From NCBI RefSeq assembly GCF_026342015.1, contig NZ_JAPENL010000002.1:997001-1061000 (forward strand): 64,000 bases of DNA, written 5' to 3'. Below, piece by piece: positions 14,933 through 23,363 of the stretch; the stretch's first letter is position 1; each line of letters opens with the position of its first letter. A program made the position numbers and the translations under genes. Origin of the DNA: Micromonospora lupini (GTDB lineage Bacteria > Actinomycetota > Actinomycetes > Mycobacteriales > Micromonosporaceae). Below the pieces are notes generated by a model. The model did not search any database, was not told where the DNA came from, and saw only the letters and a program-made list of their open reading frames with translations.

Positions 14933-17900
14933 GTCGCGCTTCCACGCCGGGTCCCCCGGCCGGCCGCCCGGCCGTGCCGGCCAGTCACCGTGCGCAGTCA
15001 TTCGACTACCCCGAGGCCGAGGACGAGGTGGCGCTCGATCCCGCGCTGGTGACCTCACCCGGCCACGGCGCGGTCGGTGTGTTCCAGGCACCTCGGCCGG
15101 TCACCCGCCGGACGCCGCCCGCCGAGCCCAGCGCAGTCTCGGCAGGCGAGAACGCCGACATCGACTCGCCATTCCTGGACCTGTTCGGTGGCGCGCGACC
15201 TGGTGGTCCACGGGCCGTGACTGCTGGCCCCGCGACCCGGAGCCAGCCGACGGTCCCGCAGCAGCCGCCCGCGGTCGCCCCGACGCCACCCCGACCGGCT
15301 CCCGACCTGGAGCCACCGTGGACGCCCGACGACCGTTCCACAGGCGACCGGCGGGCAGTCGAGCCGGCAGGTGAATCCCGGGTTCCGCATCAGGCGGGCG
15401 ACAGACGTCCGATGCCGCACCCCTCGGCCGACCCCGAACCGACCACCACCGGCGCGTCCACGTCGACTGTCACCGGCCCGGCACGCCGGACGCCCAGCGC
15501 CGCCCCCGTCGGCCGACCGACGGCGGCGGTGGAGCGACCGACCGCCCCGACGGACCGACCATCCGCACCTGCGGAACGGCCGGCCAGCGCCGCCCCGACC
15601 GACCGGCCGGCCTTGGATCGGGCGCCGCACCGCCCCGGGTCGGAGCGGCCCCGCGAGGCCGGGAAAGAGGTCGCCCCACCGCGCCAGCGGACCGCGAGCC
15701 GCCAGGACCGGCCGATCAAGCCGACCCGGGTCCGCGCCCCGAAGATCAAATTCGGTGACCGGGATCCGTCGGTCGAGCTGGCCATCACCGAGATCGCCGG
15801 CCACCTGACCTTCACCCCCAACACGGTCACGGCCTGGTACTGGCTGCCCGAGGTCCGCTGGGCCTTCCGGCCGGACGCCGAGCGCGAGGCGCTGCTGTCG
15901 GCCATCTCCGAGCAGTACGCGGGCCTGGCCGGCTTCCGGCTGCACCTGCGGCGGACCACCCGCCCCTTTCCCGCCGACGAGTGGGCGCGCACCATCGACT
16001 CGCACACTCCGGCGCCGCTGCCCGACGTGGCCGGGACCACCGGCTGGGCGGACCACCTGGTCGCCGCCCAGCGACACCTCATGGCCGTCAACCATGCCGA
16101 GGGGCAGACCTACCTGGGCGTCACCTTCGCCCGCCGCTCCCTCGGCGACTCCATGACCGAACGACTGCTCCGCACCTTCGGCCGGGGCACCGCCGACGGC
16201 GAGCGCCGCAAACTGGGCCGCACCGTGGAGCAGTTCGACGAGGTTCTCGGCGCGTTCGGCATGCGCGGCCGACGCGTCACCGCCCAGGAGTTGGAGTGGC
16301 TGCTCTACCGCTCGGTGGCGCTGTGCATGGCGCCCCCGGGCAGGCTCTCCCCGGTGACCGACGGGCGCTGGGAGCGCGGGGACCTGCTCGCCCTGACCGA
16401 GCAGGTCGAGCGCTACCGCACCCCGTACGGCTCGACGGTGAAACTGGTCAACCGGATGACCGGCGAGGAACGGCACGTGGCAGTGCTCGCCGTCGGTCGG
16501 ATGGAGCCGCTGGAGATCCCGGAGCGGCACGAGCCCTGGCTGCACTTCCACGAACGACTGCCCTGGCCGATGGAGATCTCCACCCGGGTCGACATCCTCG
16601 GTTCCGGCGACTCCTTCCGCAACCTCGAACACCGGCTGCGGATGATCCGCTCCCAGCAGCTCGACTACGCGGAGCACGGCATCGACGCGCCCCCGGAGCT
16701 GGAACGGCTCGCCAAGCGGGCGCTGGTGATCGGCGACGAGATGACCACCGGGCTCCCCGTCGACTCGGCCCGCGCCCACGGCTGGCACCGCATCGCGGTC
16801 GGTGGCCGGACGAGGGAGGAGTGCCTGGAGCGGGCCCGCCGGCTCATCCAGCTCTACTCCCGGGAGCTGCGCATCTCCCTGCAGCACCCGAAGAACCAGG
16901 ACTGGCTGGCCCGCGAGTTCATCCCCGGCGAGCCCATCGCCAACACCGGCTACGTCCGCCGGATGCCGGTCCCGCTGCTCGCCGCCGCGCTCCCCCAGGC
17001 CGCCTCCACAGTCGGTGACCGGCGGGGCGACCTGATCGGGCGTACCGCCGGCACCTGCCGCCGCCCGGTCTTCCTCGACCTGCACTTCCCCATGGAGGTA
17101 CGCGAACGCTCCGGGCTCGCGGTCTTCGTGGCCGAGCCGGGCGGTGGCAAGTCGACCCTGCTCGGCGCGCTGGGCTACCTCGCCGCCCGGCGAGGGGTCC
17201 AGGTGACCCTGCTCGACCCGTCCGGGCCGCTGGCCCGGCTCTGCGCCATGCCCGAACTGCGGCCGTACTCCCGGGTGTTGAACCTGACCGGGTCGGAGCA
17301 CGGCACCCTGGCGCCCTACTCGCTCATCCCGACGCCACTGCGCAGTGAGTTCGCCACCGGCGCCGCAGGTGACCGCGAGTTCGAGATCGCGGTCTCCAAC
17401 GCCCGCGCCGAGCGGCGCATGCTGGTCCAGGACATCTGCATGATGCTCGTTCCGCCGCAGGTGGCCCGGGAGGCGTCGACAGCCACCCTGTTCCGGCACG
17501 CCGTCCGGCAGGTCCCCGCCGAGGAGACGTCCACCCTGGACGATGTGGTGAGCTGCCTCGGACGGCTCGACGACGACGCCGGCAAGGAGCTCGCGAACCT
17601 GCTCCTCGACACCGCCGAGATGCCACTGGCCATGCTCTTCTTCGGTCGGCCGCCGGAGGGTCTGCTCGGTGCCGACGCGGCGCTCACCGTGATCACGATG
17701 GCCGGGCTCCGACTGCCCGACCTCAAGATCGAGCGCGAGTACTGGTCAGCCGAGGAAGCACTCGCCCTGCCGATGCTGCACACCGCGCACCGGCTCGCCG
17801 TCCGCCGTTGCTACGGCGGGTCCATGTCATCCCGGAAGCTCGTAGGCCTCGACGAGGCGCACTTCATGGAGGGCTGGCGGTCGGGCCGCTCGTTCCTGGT

Positions 17901-18309
17901 CCGGCTCGCCCGGGACTCCCGAAAGTGGAACCTCGCCGCGCTTGTCGCCTCGCAGAACCCCCGCGACATCCTCGGCCTCGACGTGCAGAACCTGGTCTCC
18001 ACCGTCTTCGTCGGCCGGATCGCCGAGGACGCCGAGATCGCCTCCGAAGCGCTGCGGCTGCTGCGGGTGCCGGTCAACGACGGGTACGAGGCCACCCTGG
18101 CCTCGCTCTCCGCTGCCGACACCAGCTCGTCCAACCGCCTCGGTTTCCGCGAGTTCGTGATGCGCGACGTCGACGGCCGGGTGCAGAAGGTCCGCGTCGA
18201 CGTCTCGTACGTCGAGGGCCTGCTGGACCACCTCGACACCACGCCCGCCGCGATCGCCGCGGCGGCCGGAGTCCTGCCGAGCATCTCCCTGCCGGATCTG
18301 GAGGCGTGA
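14929..18309 (+). CDS. VirB4-like secretion ATPase with long disordered N terminus
   Basis: A 1126-residue ATPase. Residues 1-270 are Pro/Thr/Arg-rich, with degenerate repeats such as RPTAPTDRPSAPAERP. The conserved part (about 280-1120) resembles VirB4/TraC-type T4SS ATPases: Walker A VAEPGGGKSTLLGAL near 735, Walker B LVGLDEAHFM near 970, and the VASQNPRDIL motif after it. VirB4 proteins energise pilus and channel assembly at the inner membrane. The N-terminal extension is unusual for the family. One base separates its stop from the next start, and its ATG overlaps the preceding minigene. GAGGTG just upstream is a close ribosome site. Confidence 0.85.
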   Translation: MSRASTPGPPAGRPAVPASHRAQSFDYPEAEDEVALDPALVTSPGHGAVGVFQAPRPVTRRTPPAEPSAVSAGENADIDSPFLDLFGGARPGGPRAVTAGPATRSQPTVPQQPPAVAPTPPRPAPDLEPPWTPDDRSTGDRRAVEPAGESRVPHQAGDRRPMPHPSADPEPTTTGASTSTVTGPARRTPSAAPVGRPTAAVERPTAPTDRPSAPAERPASAAPTDRPALDRAPHRPGSERPREAGKEVAPPRQRTASRQDRPIKPTRVRAPKIKFGDRDPSVELAITEIAGHLTFTPNTVTAWYWLPEVRWAFRPDAEREALLSAISEQYAGLAGFRLHLRRTTRPFPADEWARTIDSHTPAPLPDVAGTTGWADHLVAAQRHLMAVNHAEGQTYLGVTFARRSLGDSMTERLLRTFGRGTADGERRKLGRTVEQFDEVLGAFGMRGRRVTAQELEWLLYRSVALCMAPPGRLSPVTDGRWERGDLLALTEQVERYRTPYGSTVKLVNRMTGEERHVAVLAVGRMEPLEIPERHEPWLHFHERLPWPMEISTRVDILGSGDSFRNLEHRLRMIRSQQLDYAEHGIDAPPELERLAKRALVIGDEMTTGLPVDSARAHGWHRIAVGGRTREECLERARRLIQLYSRELRISLQHPKNQDWLAREFIPGEPIANTGYVRRMPVPLLAAALPQAASTVGDRRGDLIGRTAGTCRRPVFLDLHFPMEVRERSGLAVFVAEPGGGKSTLLGALGYLAARRGVQVTLLDPSGPLARLCAMPELRPYSRVLNLTGSEHGTLAPYSLIPTPLRSEFATGAAGDREFEIAVSNARAERRMLVQDICMMLVPPQVAREASTATLFRHAVRQVPAEETSTLDDVVSCLGRLDDDAGKELANLLLDTAEMPLAMLFFGRPPEGLLGADAALTVITMAGLRLPDLKIEREYWSAEEALALPMLHTAHRLAVRRCYGGSMSSRKLVGLDEAHFMEGWRSGRSFLVRLARDSRKWNLAALVASQNPRDILGLDVQNLVSTVFVGRIAEDAEIASEALRLLRVPVNDGYEATLASLSAADTSSSNRLGFREFVMRDVDGRVQKVRVDVSYVEGLLDHLDTTPAAIAAAAGVLPSISLPDLEA

Positions 18310-18310
18310 C

Positions 18311-20263
18311 ATGGCTGGGCCCCGGGCACGGATCGCGTCGTTCCTGCTCGCGCTCGGCGTGCTGGCCGGGGCCACCCTCAGCTGGCCGCTGCTCGGCGCG
18401 GAGGCGGCCGCAGCCGCCCCACCCGCCGCCCAGGCCCGCGCCGACCTCTGCACGACGGCGGAGTGGCAGGCCGACTTCCGGGCCTGCGTAGGGAAACTCC
18501 AGGCGGTCAGCGAGGACGAGGTCAAGTGCCGCAACGCGCCGACACCGGGCACGCCGGACTCCGGCCTGGCCGGCTGGTTCGCAGCCGCGCCTCCAGCTGA
18601 GGCGGCGAACGGTGTAGCCGGCCGCTACAGCCTCTACGGATACGCGGGCTACAGCTACAACACCTACGACATCGACGGCGGATGCGCGTCGAGCGTGCTG
18701 CATCCGGATTACAAGTTCACCACCACCATCGCAAATGGCGAGTTCATGGCCGCCACGGCGATCATCGGCGCCTCGAACGCGCTCAGAGAGCGTGCCTGGG
18801 ACCCCGGATCGATGTGGGGATGGGCGGACCCGCTGGTCGAGAAGGCGACCAAGTCGGTCTACGAAAAGGTATTCAGCGTCTTCGGGATCGTCACGCTGTG
18901 CGTGGTGGGGCTCTATCTGCTCTGGCGATCCCGGCAGTCGGACATGAGCAACGCCATGACCACCGCCGGCTGGGCTCTGTTGGTGATGGTGGCGGTCACC
19001 GCGCTCGCCGCCTGGCCGGTGAAGTCGGCGAACATCGCGGACGGCGCGCTTGTCACCAGTCTCGGCGTGGTCCACGACGCGGTGGGTCCGCAGGCAAAGG
19101 AACCCGAACCCGGACGCTGCATCGATCCGGACCGCTGCAAAGATCTCCGAACCCCGGCCGTCCGCGCGAGCGACACTGCCACCGAGACCATGCTCTACCG
19201 GAACTGGGTCCGGGGTGTGCTCGGCTCGGCCGACAGCGAGACGGCCCGCAAGTACGGTCCGGCGCTGTACGACGCGCGATCTCTGACCTGGGGCGAAGCC
19301 CAGTCCATGCGCGCCAACCCGGCCACCCGGGAGGCGACGATTAAGGCCAAGCAGCAGCAGTGGGCGCGGGTGGCCGAGCAGATCCAGACCGAGGATCCGG
19401 AGGCTTACGAGTACCTCCAGGGGGTCCGGGACATGGACCGGGTGGGTGCCGGATTCATCGCGGTGCTGGCCTCGGTGCTGTTCGCCATGTTCGACCTGAC
19501 CGCGTCGCTACTGGTCCTGCTGGGCTTCCTGATCTTCCGCTGGGCGGTGATCGCGGCGCCCATCCTGGGCACGGTCGGATTGCTCCGGCCGGCCAGTGCC
19601 GGCCTGCGGCGGCTCGCGAACGCCGTGGTCGCCGCGATCTTCAACATCGCCATCTTCGGCACCGGGGCCGCCATCTACCTTTTCGCGGTCGATTTGATCA
19701 TGAGTACGCCCACACTGCCCGGATGGCTCCAGGTGGTACTGGTGTGGTTGTGCGGAGTGGTCGGCTGGCTGCTGCTCCGCCCGTACCGGCGAATCACCCA
19801 GCTCGGCGGTAAGGACAGCAGCGAGGCGGTCAGCTCGGCGGGATCCTGGCACCGCCGATTCTTCCGGGACATGCGGACGGCGGCGCGGCTCGACGTGGCC
19901 GAGCCCGGGGGCACGATGGAGCCGGTGGGCGGACGCCGCCGGTCGCCGGTCGCCGAGCAGACCCGGCTGCGCCCGGAGGCACGCCGGGAAGACCCGGCCC
20001 CGTCGCCGACGCCAACCCCGGTGGCGAGCCGAGGCGCCGGCGACGGCCGACCGGACGGCCATGAACGCGCCGATGAGGCGCCGACGACAGAGACCGGCAA
20101 CCGAGGTCGTCAGGTGCCGCCGCAGCCCCGTCGACGGCAGCCGGCGACCTGGACCGAACCGGACGTGCCGTCGGAGAATCCGTCGTTCGTGGTCTACCGG
20201 CCAGGCTCCACGGAACGTGCGCCGGACCGCACCGGACCGCGGGTGCGCTCAGAGGCTCGGTGA
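18311..20263 (+). CDS. TrbL/VirB6-like polytopic channel protein
   Basis: A 650-residue protein. A signal peptide (FLLALGVLAGATLSWPLL, ending near AEAAAAAPPA) precedes an exported segment with Cys residues. Hydrophobic helices follow at about 185-237 and 375-500, including FIAVLASVLFAMFDLTASLLVLLG and WLQVVLVWLCGVVGWLLL, then a Pro/Arg-rich cytosolic tail of about 150 residues. Large polytopic proteins between virB4 and virB8-like genes are VirB6/TrbL homologues that form the inner-membrane channel; assignment rests on topology and context. Ends in a GTGA overlap with the next gene. Confidence 0.75.
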   Translation: MAGPRARIASFLLALGVLAGATLSWPLLGAEAAAAAPPAAQARADLCTTAEWQADFRACVGKLQAVSEDEVKCRNAPTPGTPDSGLAGWFAAAPPAEAANGVAGRYSLYGYAGYSYNTYDIDGGCASSVLHPDYKFTTTIANGEFMAATAIIGASNALRERAWDPGSMWGWADPLVEKATKSVYEKVFSVFGIVTLCVVGLYLLWRSRQSDMSNAMTTAGWALLVMVAVTALAAWPVKSANIADGALVTSLGVVHDAVGPQAKEPEPGRCIDPDRCKDLRTPAVRASDTATETMLYRNWVRGVLGSADSETARKYGPALYDARSLTWGEAQSMRANPATREATIKAKQQQWARVAEQIQTEDPEAYEYLQGVRDMDRVGAGFIAVLASVLFAMFDLTASLLVLLGFLIFRWAVIAAPILGTVGLLRPASAGLRRLANAVVAAIFNIAIFGTGAAIYLFAVDLIMSTPTLPGWLQVVLVWLCGVVGWLLLRPYRRITQLGGKDSSEAVSSAGSWHRRFFRDMRTAARLDVAEPGGTMEPVGGRRRSPVAEQTRLRPEARREDPAPSPTPTPVASRGAGDGRPDGHERADEAPTTETGNRGRQVPPQPRRRQPATWTEPDVPSENPSFVVYRPGSTERAPDRTGPRVRSEAR

Positions 20264-20817
20264 CAGCGATGCGACGGGCCCTGGAATTCCTCTTCACCCG
20301 GGCGCTGCGGTCCCGGCTGGGGGTGGCGGTGGTGATCGCGGTACTCGTCTTCGGGGTGATCGGGGCGGCACGCCTGGCGTCCGGGCCGATGGACCCGGCG
20401 GACGGGTTGAGCAGCCGGCCGGACCGGCCGATCACCACCGTCGACCCGACAGCCGGCGACGACGGGGTGACCTCGACGGAGGCTCCGCCGTCGCCGGTGA
20501 CCCGGCCCGGCGCCCGCACACCGGAGCAGACCGCCGGCCAGTTCGCCTCCGCCTGGCTCGGCCGACCCGGAATGACCGCCGAACAGTGGCAGGCCGGCCT
20601 GCGACCGTTGTCGACCCCGGCGCTGACCGAGAAGCTGGCCGGCGCCGAGCCCGGCGGAGTGCCGGCCGAGGAGGTGACCGGCCCAGCATCGTTGCGGTCG
20701 CGCACCGACACGTTCGTCGAGGTGCTGCTGCCGCTCGATACCGGACGGCTCCGGTTGGAACTGGTGGTGGCGGATGAGGGTTGGCTGGTCGACGTGGTCG
20801 ACTGGGAGCGACAGTGA
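20260..20817 (+). CDS. VirB8/TcpC-like single-pass membrane protein
   Basis: A 185-residue protein with one N-terminal helix (VAVVIAVLVFGVIGAARLA, about 22-40), a Pro/Thr-rich linker, and a C-terminal globular domain (about 90-185) including EQTAGQFASAWLG and the strand-rich RLRLELVVADEGWLVDVVDWE. This NTF2-like layout matches VirB8/TcpC scaffolding proteins of T4SS. GTG 20260 overlaps the upstream stop and its own stop overlaps the next GTG, so it is translationally coupled on both sides. Confidence 0.68.
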   Translation: MTAMRRALEFLFTRALRSRLGVAVVIAVLVFGVIGAARLASGPMDPADGLSSRPDRPITTVDPTAGDDGVTSTEAPPSPVTRPGARTPEQTAGQFASAWLGRPGMTAEQWQAGLRPLSTPALTEKLAGAEPGGVPAEEVTGPASLRSRTDTFVEVLLPLDTGRLRLELVVADEGWLVDVVDWERQ

Positions 20818-21989
20818 CAGCCGGGGGCGCAGGGCGTGCTCTTCGCCGGCCGATCCGGGTAGGCGTGATCGCCTCGGTGCTCACCGGGGTGCTGCTCCTG
20901 CTCTGCTGCGCCGGGGGCACCGCGGCGTTCTTCCTCAGCGGCCTCGGCGGCGACGCGGAGGACGGGGACACCCTGGCGGGCTGGGGCTGCGGACCGGTGC
21001 GTCCGGTGGACATCGTCGGCGAACTGCCCCGCTTCAGCGAGTATGGCGACGCGCAGATCCGCAACGCGGCGATCATCATCAAGGTCGGTCAGGACATGGG
21101 GGTGCCCTCGCGTGGCTGGGTGATCGCCCTGGCCACCGCGATGCAGGAGTCCGCGCTGCGCAACCTGGCGAACACAGGCGTGCCCGCCTCCCTCGCCCTG
21201 CCGCACGAGGGCGTCGGCGCGGACCACGACTCATTGGGCCTGTTCCAGCAGCGGCCGGGATGGGGCTCGGTCGCCGAGCGGATGACCCCCGCCTACACGG
21301 CCCGGAAGTTCTACGAAAAGCTCGTGAAGGTCCGCAGCTGGCAACGCCGACCGCTGACGGTCGTGGCCCAGCAGGTCCAAATCAGCGCCTATCCGGACGC
21401 GTACGCCAAGCACGAGGAGTTGGCCAGCAAGATCGTGGACGCCCTCGCCGGTGGCGCGGCCCGCACCGTGGAGATCAACGGCAAGGCGGTGTGCGACGCG
21501 GCGGAGCGCGGTGAGATCGCCGCCTCGGGTTGGACGGCGCCCATCTCCGGCGACGTCGGCTCGGGCTTCCGGACGGCCGACCGCCCCAGCCACAACGGGG
21601 TCGACATCGGGGCCGCCAAGGGCACCGAGATCCGTGTCGCGGCGGCCGGTCGGGTGCTCGTCGCCCGCTGCGACCCGGACAACCGCGGGCGGCGGAGCTG
21701 TGACGTCGACGGGTACCCCGGCAAGGGCGGCTGCGGATGGTTCGTCGACGTGCTGCACGCCGGCGGCTACATCACCCGGTACTGCCACATGGTGGTCCGT
21801 CCCCGGGTCTCGCCGGATCAGATCGTGCCGGCCGGCGAGGTGATCGGGCAGGTGGGCAGCAGCGGCAACTCGTCCGGTCCACACCTGCACTTCGAGGTGC
21901 ACCTGCGCAACGACCGGTCCAGCCGGGGCGCGGTCGACCCGATTCCGTTCATGCGCGAGCGGGGTGCCCCGCTGCGCGCCGCGGAGTGA
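20814..21989 (+). CDS. Bifunctional lytic transglycosylase / M23 endopeptidase (VirB1-like)
   Basis: A 391-residue cell-wall hydrolase: N-terminal membrane anchor (VGVIASVLTGVLLLLCCAGG), a lysozyme-like domain (about 75-200) with the catalytic-type MQESAL and LGLFQQRPGWG motifs, and an M23 metallopeptidase domain (about 235-385) with HNGVDIG and HLHFEVH providing zinc ligands. The two-domain order resembles the peptidoglycan hydrolases of Gram-positive conjugative elements (CwlT type), which open the wall for the secretion channel. GTG 20814 overlaps the previous stop (GTGA). Confidence 0.9.
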   Translation: MTAGGAGRALRRPIRVGVIASVLTGVLLLLCCAGGTAAFFLSGLGGDAEDGDTLAGWGCGPVRPVDIVGELPRFSEYGDAQIRNAAIIIKVGQDMGVPSRGWVIALATAMQESALRNLANTGVPASLALPHEGVGADHDSLGLFQQRPGWGSVAERMTPAYTARKFYEKLVKVRSWQRRPLTVVAQQVQISAYPDAYAKHEELASKIVDALAGGAARTVEINGKAVCDAAERGEIAASGWTAPISGDVGSGFRTADRPSHNGVDIGAAKGTEIRVAAAGRVLVARCDPDNRGRRSCDVDGYPGKGGCGWFVDVLHAGGYITRYCHMVVRPRVSPDQIVPAGEVIGQVGSSGNSSGPHLHFEVHLRNDRSSRGAVDPIPFMRERGAPLRAAE

Positions 21990-22002
21990 GGCCGCCTCAG
22001 GC

Positions 22003-22602
22003 ATGACCGGACCGATGCCGGACCCGTTCGCCGACCAGCCCGACTGGGCGCCCCGACCACCCCGCCCACTGGCCATCGTTCCCGCGACCGGGCGCGTCGA
22101 GTTGCGCGGACAGCGGGTGCTTGTCGGTCTGCCCGGACTGGGCTGGCGAGGCGACCTGCGTGCGGACGACCGCGTCGTGCAGGGTGCGCGGACCTACGTG
22201 CCGGTCATCCCGGAGCACGAGTGGTACCGCGCCGAGGCCGACCAGATCGAGGTGTTCGCGCCGCTGGTCCCGGTGGAACGGGTCTGGGTGGAGACGGTCG
22301 GTGAACGGCCCGGTTCGGACACGACCCGGGACACCGGAATCCGGCTGGTCTCGCTGGACGGACCGTCCCACAGGTCCCCCACACCCGTGTTCGAGGCGGA
22401 CGCCGTCACCGGACGACGGGTGGTGCACGTCGAGGGTAGGCTGGAACACCGGGACATGCGAGCCGTCACCGAGACCTACTCAGGCGCCGAGGGCGACATC
22501 TGCGTGCGGATCACGCCCGAGGTGGAGTGGTACCGCTGGGCCTGGCGCGGCCAGTCCCCCACCACTCTTGAGGTACCGGTCCATCTGCTGTGGATCGAGT
22601 GA
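22003..22602 (+). CDS. Conserved hypothetical protein, last gene of the secretion-like operon
   Basis: A 199-residue soluble protein with no signal peptide or membrane segment, rich in strands and Trp (EHEWYRAEADQIEVFAP and PEVEWYRWAWRGQSP). The internal resemblance of those two segments suggests a duplicated fold. It starts 13 bases after the hydrolase stop and faces the next minus-strand gene tail to tail, three bases apart. Not recognised; position suggests an accessory component. Confidence 0.65.
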   Translation: MTGPMPDPFADQPDWAPRPPRPLAIVPATGRVELRGQRVLVGLPGLGWRGDLRADDRVVQGARTYVPVIPEHEWYRAEADQIEVFAPLVPVERVWVETVGERPGSDTTRDTGIRLVSLDGPSHRSPTPVFEADAVTGRRVVHVEGRLEHRDMRAVTETYSGAEGDICVRITPEVEWYRWAWRGQSPTTLEVPVHLLWIE

Positions 22603-22605
22603 CGG

Positions 22606-23169
22606 CTAGCCGACCTTGGCACCGGTGCAAACACGCCAACCATCTCTGTCTCGAACATCGAATCGCCAGGTATCAGCCAAACTTTGTTGAACTCCGTCGA
22701 TTGATGCGCTTCGACGAATCACGGCAATGACCGAGGCTTCGCTTGGACTGATTTTAGAAACCGCCACACCCTCGATATTGATTGAAAACGATACATTCAG
22801 TTGCTGTTGCCGTTCGGTCATTTGTGCACCAAACTCATCTACCGCCGGAACTGCGCCATCGCAGGTGAACAACTTGGCTCTCTGGGTATCACGAGACACA
22901 AGCGCCGCCTGCAGGTAATTGACCACGACCACGTCGGGCGCGCTGCGGTCCGGGGCGGCCGCCCGGTTGTACAACACATAACCCGTCGCCACCGCACCGA
23001 GGCAGAGCAGGGCGAGCACCCCACCGACCACGGTGAGCACGGTTCGCAGTCGGCGGCGGCGCGGTTGTGGCGCCGGCGCTGGCGGGGCCGGCGGCAGCTG
23101 CTCGGACGGAGTCCGTTGGGCCGGTACGCGGGAGACCTGGGAACCGGCGGGGGGCTGCACTGATTCCAC
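22606..23169 (-). CDS. Membrane-anchored NTF2-like protein with chimeric base composition
   Basis: A 187-residue protein: Pro-rich cytosolic start, basic stop-transfer RRRRLR, one membrane helix (about 44-66, VLTVVGGVLALLCLGAVATGYVL), then an exported domain (about 77-187) with two Cys residues. The fold resembles small actinobacterial NTF2-like exported proteins; this is inference. The first 83 codons have the high GC of the window, whereas 22681-22920 (240 nt counted by hand) is about 51% GC, so the exported domain appears to be of foreign origin or differently evolving. Opposite strand to the secretion-like genes. Confidence 0.7.
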   Translation of the reverse strand: MESVQPPAGSQVSRVPAQRTPSEQLPPAPPAPAPQPRRRRLRTVLTVVGGVLALLCLGAVATGYVLYNRAAAPDRSAPDVVVVNYLQAALVSRDTQRAKLFTCDGAVPAVDEFGAQMTERQQQLNVSFSINIEGVAVSKISPSEASVIAVIRRSASIDGVQQSLADTWRFDVRDRDGWRVCTGAKVG

Positions 23170-23282
23170 CTCCTGAAGTTAACGGCTGGACGGCCCGGAG
23201 CCAATGCCTCAGATCAAGCGGATCGTGACGGACCCCTCCCCACCGGTGAGATCCACGACAACACCGGCGCACCGCCGCGGTA

Positions 23283-23331
23283 CCTCCCGGAGCGGCGGCC
23301 CTGGCTGGGATACCGTCACTGCTCCGGGAGG
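23283..23331 (+). promoter_or_regulatory. Inverted repeat flanking a candidate -10
   Basis: CCTCCCGGAGC (23283-23293) and GCTCCGGGAGG (23321-23331) are perfect 11-bp arms. Between them TACCGT (23311-23316) could be a -10 for the plus-strand gene. The right arm also contains a GGGAGG ribosome-site-like sequence, so either protein binding or RNA folding could control the downstream gene. Confidence 0.4.
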
Positions 23332-23363
23332 GGTTGCCAACCTCGGGTGAGGGGGTGGACACG

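Noticed and set aside
15055..17499. Minus-strand 814-codon frame opposite the VirB4-like gene
   Set aside because: VirB4 motifs on the plus strand; mirror translation shows no domain.
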